From positions 1 to 64,000 of the forward strand of contig CANQKW010000004.1 of assembly GCA_947624555.1 (NCBI GenBank): 64,000 bases of DNA. Direction: 5' to 3'. Each line of letters starts with the position of its first letter. The stretch's first letter is position 1. Made by a program: the position numbers and the translations under genes. The notes beneath the pieces were generated by a model, which searched no databases, was not told where the DNA came from, and saw nothing but the letters and a program-made list of their open reading frames with translations. Of this stretch, positions 62,201 to 64,000 are shown one piece after another. The stretch is from an uncultured Clostridia bacterium. Lineage in GTDB: Bacteria > Bacillota > Clostridia > Oscillospirales > Ruminococcaceae.

Positions 62201-62987
62201 TGAGAACTGCAAAGTAAAATTCTCGGACAAAATACCGCTAAGGCTGATTATAACGAACAGCGCGCCTGTTTTGCCCGTTTCGGACAATGAAAATGAGATA
62301 GAATACGATATTCCCGCAGAAGAGGTAAAAGAGCTTGCAAAAATCATTTCAAAGCCGTACAAAAACGCTGCGGAAACAAAGCGTCAGGCGAAATTTTCCG
62401 CAACAGAGCTTGCTCATAAAAAATCGCAGATACCCTTTACGCTCACAAAGCCCGCCTTTGCACTTTCCGACAAAAAAAGAGGTACAGACGTGGGAAACGC
62501 ATATCATCACTTTATGCAGCATATTTCCATAGACGCCGTGAAAAACTCTCCCGACGAAGAGCTTGACAATTTTGTTGCTTCAGAGCTTTACAGGATTTGC
62601 GACGAGGGAAAAATAACCGAAGATGAATCTCAAAGCATTGACACGGAAAAAATCTGCGAGTTTTTCCGCAGTAATATCGGAAAACGCCTGCTCAAAAGCG
62701 ATGAAATCGAACGTGAATTTCCGTTCTACGCAGAAATCGAAAGCAGCGAAATCGACGAGGATCTAAGCGGCACGGTCGGCATTCAGGGACAAATCGACCT
62801 GTTTTTCACCGAAAACGGCAAAATTATTGTCGTGGATTATAAAACAGATTTTGACGCTGCCCCCGAAAAAGACGCCTATTCAAAGCAGGTAAAAATCTAT
62901 GCAAAGGTTTTGCCTCTGCTGACAGGAAAACAGGTTTCACAAACCTATTTATATTTATTTTCAAACGGAGAAACTGTTGAATTATGA
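59289..62987 (+). CDS. addA: AddA helicase-nuclease subunit
   Basis: A 1,232-residue UvrD-type helicase and nuclease. Walker A is AAAGSGKTTLLAERV near residue 30, the Walker B DEFQDSNDVQ near 430, and the nuclease motif IDLFFTENGKIIVVDYKTD near the end. Start ATG-type GTG 59289 follows AAAGGAG inside addB. Together with AddB it repairs double-strand breaks. Confidence 0.96.
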   Translation: MSNNFNPTKEQINAIEFPHDRPAVVTAAAGSGKTTLLAERVIRIISDMENPINAGTLAVVTFTVNATQSIREKLNLALQSRISELLNGTGNYEQIEYLSEQMLNLRNASISTINAFCLNFLRENFQAFDLPINFTIADETKKTSMQMSSIQLAMRDFYDENSKDGFSPEERNTLFFSFNFENDKALFDAVVNTAEKLCSCENAEEWLNKATNVYSSINSLEKNYINIYVDYISKKYKKLKKCLERIENLLEDYETETDLEKNEQKHEKKITVLENLSEHTDFDCERFTNFESAFKGFADAPSINSLEILLDTMRQTPENTVSVSRLDPQNSVKKRFNAACKDFQKTYSDILEINVTVSEEELTLPQQKLAADAFAKLVRKYIAYYCEIKRTQGCIDFSDCELLLLDKLKNDPDFRSQLSQKFSCIIVDEFQDSNDVQAEIFRLIGGNHLFFVGDVKQSIYAFRGGNPMIMSRLCKGGDGFTPLPLNKNFRSRKQIIDVVNAAFSDLMTEEYGGVDYADKNALDYGADYPDDSDSFDVEICALDFDEKDETASARYTAELIKKYINDENFYITKKDKKVRPTYSDFTILMRKNGKIKLYREALAELNIPSVAPKGSNFLLSEEIVLMINLLKVIDDPLRDEETLNVLMSPLYRLSAEEVAEMKLGILGLPTDKISKEEIKNISSCTKKYSLYNCAVFCVKSHERKSLYQKSEAAALAEKTENELNSRNIFREINGKAKAFLSDIDSFRCYMSNNSLEDLLCRVFDVTDIFAVVSAFDDSRQRISNLHLLETIASDFVSRECGNLSDFLRFLDKSLQNDRDIEGTSPPEDAANSVKIMTFHGSKGLESPICILTELDSAINLTDSSGSFLINHQYYFSMDYVDRKNRFREKTFSGQALKIANRKSPIGEELRLLYVAMTRAREKLIMIGRFNEKTVTELCENDYIPEEIFEKNVPFYWILSSLCRRLNGETIIENCKVKFSDKIPLRLIITNSAPVLPVSDNENEIEYDIPAEEVKELAKIISKPYKNAAETKRQAKFSATELAHKKSQIPFTLTKPAFALSDKKRGTDVGNAYHHFMQHISIDAVKNSPDEELDNFVASELYRICDEGKITEDESQSIDTEKICEFFRSNIGKRLLKSDEIEREFPFYAEIESSEIDEDLSGTVGIQGQIDLFFTENGKIIVVDYKTDFDAAPEKDAYSKQVKIYAKVLPLLTGKQVSQTYLYLFSNGETVEL

Positions 62988-64000
62988 AAAAAATTATATC
63001 ATTGATTTTATCTGCCGCTTTGTCTGTGTGTTTATCGGCAGCCGCTGCCGCCGACAGCGCAGGATTTGCCTGTGAGGACGAGCTTGTTCTTCCGGCAAAA
63101 ACTCCTTACGACAAGAAATATGTTGAAATTATCTGGCACACAGACGAGGCATCAGATGCAGGCGTACCGATAAGCGAAAATGAGTTTTTGTTCTTCCCTG
63201 TATCGAATAAAATCCGTAAAATCGGCGAAAACGACGGAAAAACGATCGTTTCAGCCGAATTGGAGGAAAAGGTTTCTGAAAATTTCAAAGGCGCAATTGT
63301 CAAAGAAAAGCTTGTCCAGCCGACAAGAACAGGTATCTGCGTTGTCGATACGGAAGATATGAGCGTTCTTCAATACAAAAAATTCGGTCAGATTTCAACC
63401 GATGTCGCCGTTATCGACGATTTTGTATTTTTCGGCTGCTCGTCAGAAGAATCATTTTGCTTTTATTGTGTTGATATTAACACTCTCGAAGTGCTTTCGG
63501 AATTTAAATCCGAAAGCAAACCGTCCTCGCCTGCCCTTATGGGAGATTATGTGGTTTTTTCCTGCGGAGAAAAACTCGTCTGCTATTCAAAATCAAAAAA
63601 TAATTTCATCGAAAACAGCATAGGCGCTGAAATCAACTATGTTTTCGCAGGAGAATACGCCGTCTTTATGAGCGGCAGCGACGGCTTTATGTACAAGGTT
63701 CGGCTTAACAGCGACGGTACTGTCGAAAAAAATTCTCTTATGAAGTGCGAGGCAGGCGGAGAACTTACAGCTCCCGCAGAGTCGGGAAACAGGCTGTATG
63801 TCGGCTCTTCGGAGGGATTTTTTATCCTTGACGGTCTTAATATGGAGATCGAAAAGCATTACACCGAAATGAAAAATGCCTGTGCGCCCGTCATCACCTA
63901 CGGAAACGGATTTCGTGTCTATACAGCTGCTCCCGTGGAAAGCGACGGCGGAAAATGGTATCTGTACGGAATTCAGGATATGGAAACGGAGCAGAATATA
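62984..64000 (+). CDS. Secreted beta-propeller-like (PQQ-repeat-like) protein, cut by window edge
   Basis: An open frame of at least 339 residues running off the right edge, absent from the track. ATG 62984 overlaps the addA stop (ATGA). A signal peptide (MKKIISLILSAALSVCLSA) precedes a chain of beta-strand-rich units with repeated elements such as DFVFFGCSSEES, GDYVVFSCGEKLVCY, GEYAVFMSGSDG and GNRLYVGSSEG, typical of PQQ/YncE-like propellers used for binding rather than catalysis. Function unknown; the rest lies outside. Confidence 0.85.
   Translation, partial: MKKIISLILSAALSVCLSAAAAADSAGFACEDELVLPAKTPYDKKYVEIIWHTDEASDAGVPISENEFLFFPVSNKIRKIGENDGKTIVSAELEEKVSENFKGAIVKEKLVQPTRTGICVVDTEDMSVLQYKKFGQISTDVAVIDDFVFFGCSSEESFCFYCVDINTLEVLSEFKSESKPSSPALMGDYVVFSCGEKLVCYSKSKNNFIENSIGAEINYVFAGEYAVFMSGSDGFMYKVRLNSDGTVEKNSLMKCEAGGELTAPAESGNRLYVGSSEGFFILDGLNMEIEKHYTEMKNACAPVITYGNGFRVYTAAPVESDGGKWYLYGIQDMETEQNI

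Noticed and set aside
1-64000. CRISPR arrays, IS elements or integrases
   Set aside because: No regularly spaced repeats and no transposase or recombinase reading frame found on either strand.

Overview
The window is a contiguous piece of a low-to-medium GC Clostridia chromosome, most likely a Ruminococcaceae/Oscillospiraceae-type anaerobe. This rests on spoIVA and a sipL homologue (sporulation), Bacillota-style vegetative promoters (TTGACA-N17-TATAAT recurs more than ten times), strong GGAGG ribosome sites, an FTR-type thioredoxin reductase catalytic chain, AddAB rather than RecBCD, and tRNA, ribosomal-protein and radical-SAM neighbourhoods typical of Clostridia. No phage, CRISPR array or transposase was seen.

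Region 1 (1-10,158, minus strand) is the most remarkable part. One apparent operon reads yezD > JAMM peptidase 2 > MoaD-E1-rhodanese triple fusion > Family 2A encapsulin shell > cysteine desulfurase with a long N-terminal cargo-type extension > MetY > TusA-like > thioredoxin (TCVPC) > HcyS/ThiS-like carrier > E1-like HcyF > JAMM peptidase 1 > trxB (cut by the window edge). A LysR regulator lies immediately upstream. The operon joins a sulfur-storing or sulfur-mobilising nanocompartment to two complete ubiquitin-like carrier/E1/JAMM sets and to homocysteine synthesis. An inferred route is: cysteine to persulfide or elemental sulfur at the encapsulated desulfurase, then rhodanese/TusA, then a protein thiocarboxylate, then MetY adding O-acetylhomoserine, with the JAMM enzyme releasing homocysteine.

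Region 2 (10.2-23.5 kb) is housekeeping: tRNA-Thr, the sporulation pair sipL-spoIVA behind a sigma-E-like promoter, tepA, a tiny ORF, uppP, ftsK/spoIIIE, a radical-SAM pair, a membrane-anchored SGNH hydrolase, a lipoprotein, and a SLOG protein. Region 3 (23.5-28.1 kb) holds an AGCS symporter and a second sulfur operon, metY-cysK-Rrf2. The promoters of that operon and of the LysR gene share a CCTA-N9-TAGG palindrome, which ties the two sulfur loci together.

Region 4 (28-41 kb) is mixed: NUDIX, a C39-like cysteine peptidase without a normal start codon, a chemoreceptor, an iron alcohol dehydrogenase, lone trpD, azlCD, comEA, trxA plus FTR, dprA, two MATE pumps and ApbE. Region 5 (41-51 kb) holds rplJ-rplL with an L10 leader, a GntR-controlled ABC transporter with two paralogous permeases, a split TSUP exporter, ilvBN and a MarR regulator. 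Region 6 (51-64 kb) holds a cysteine-cluster protein, hisS, a PfkB kinase, a HAD phosphatase fused to a nuclease-like domain, addB-addA, and a secreted beta-propeller-like protein that runs off the right edge.
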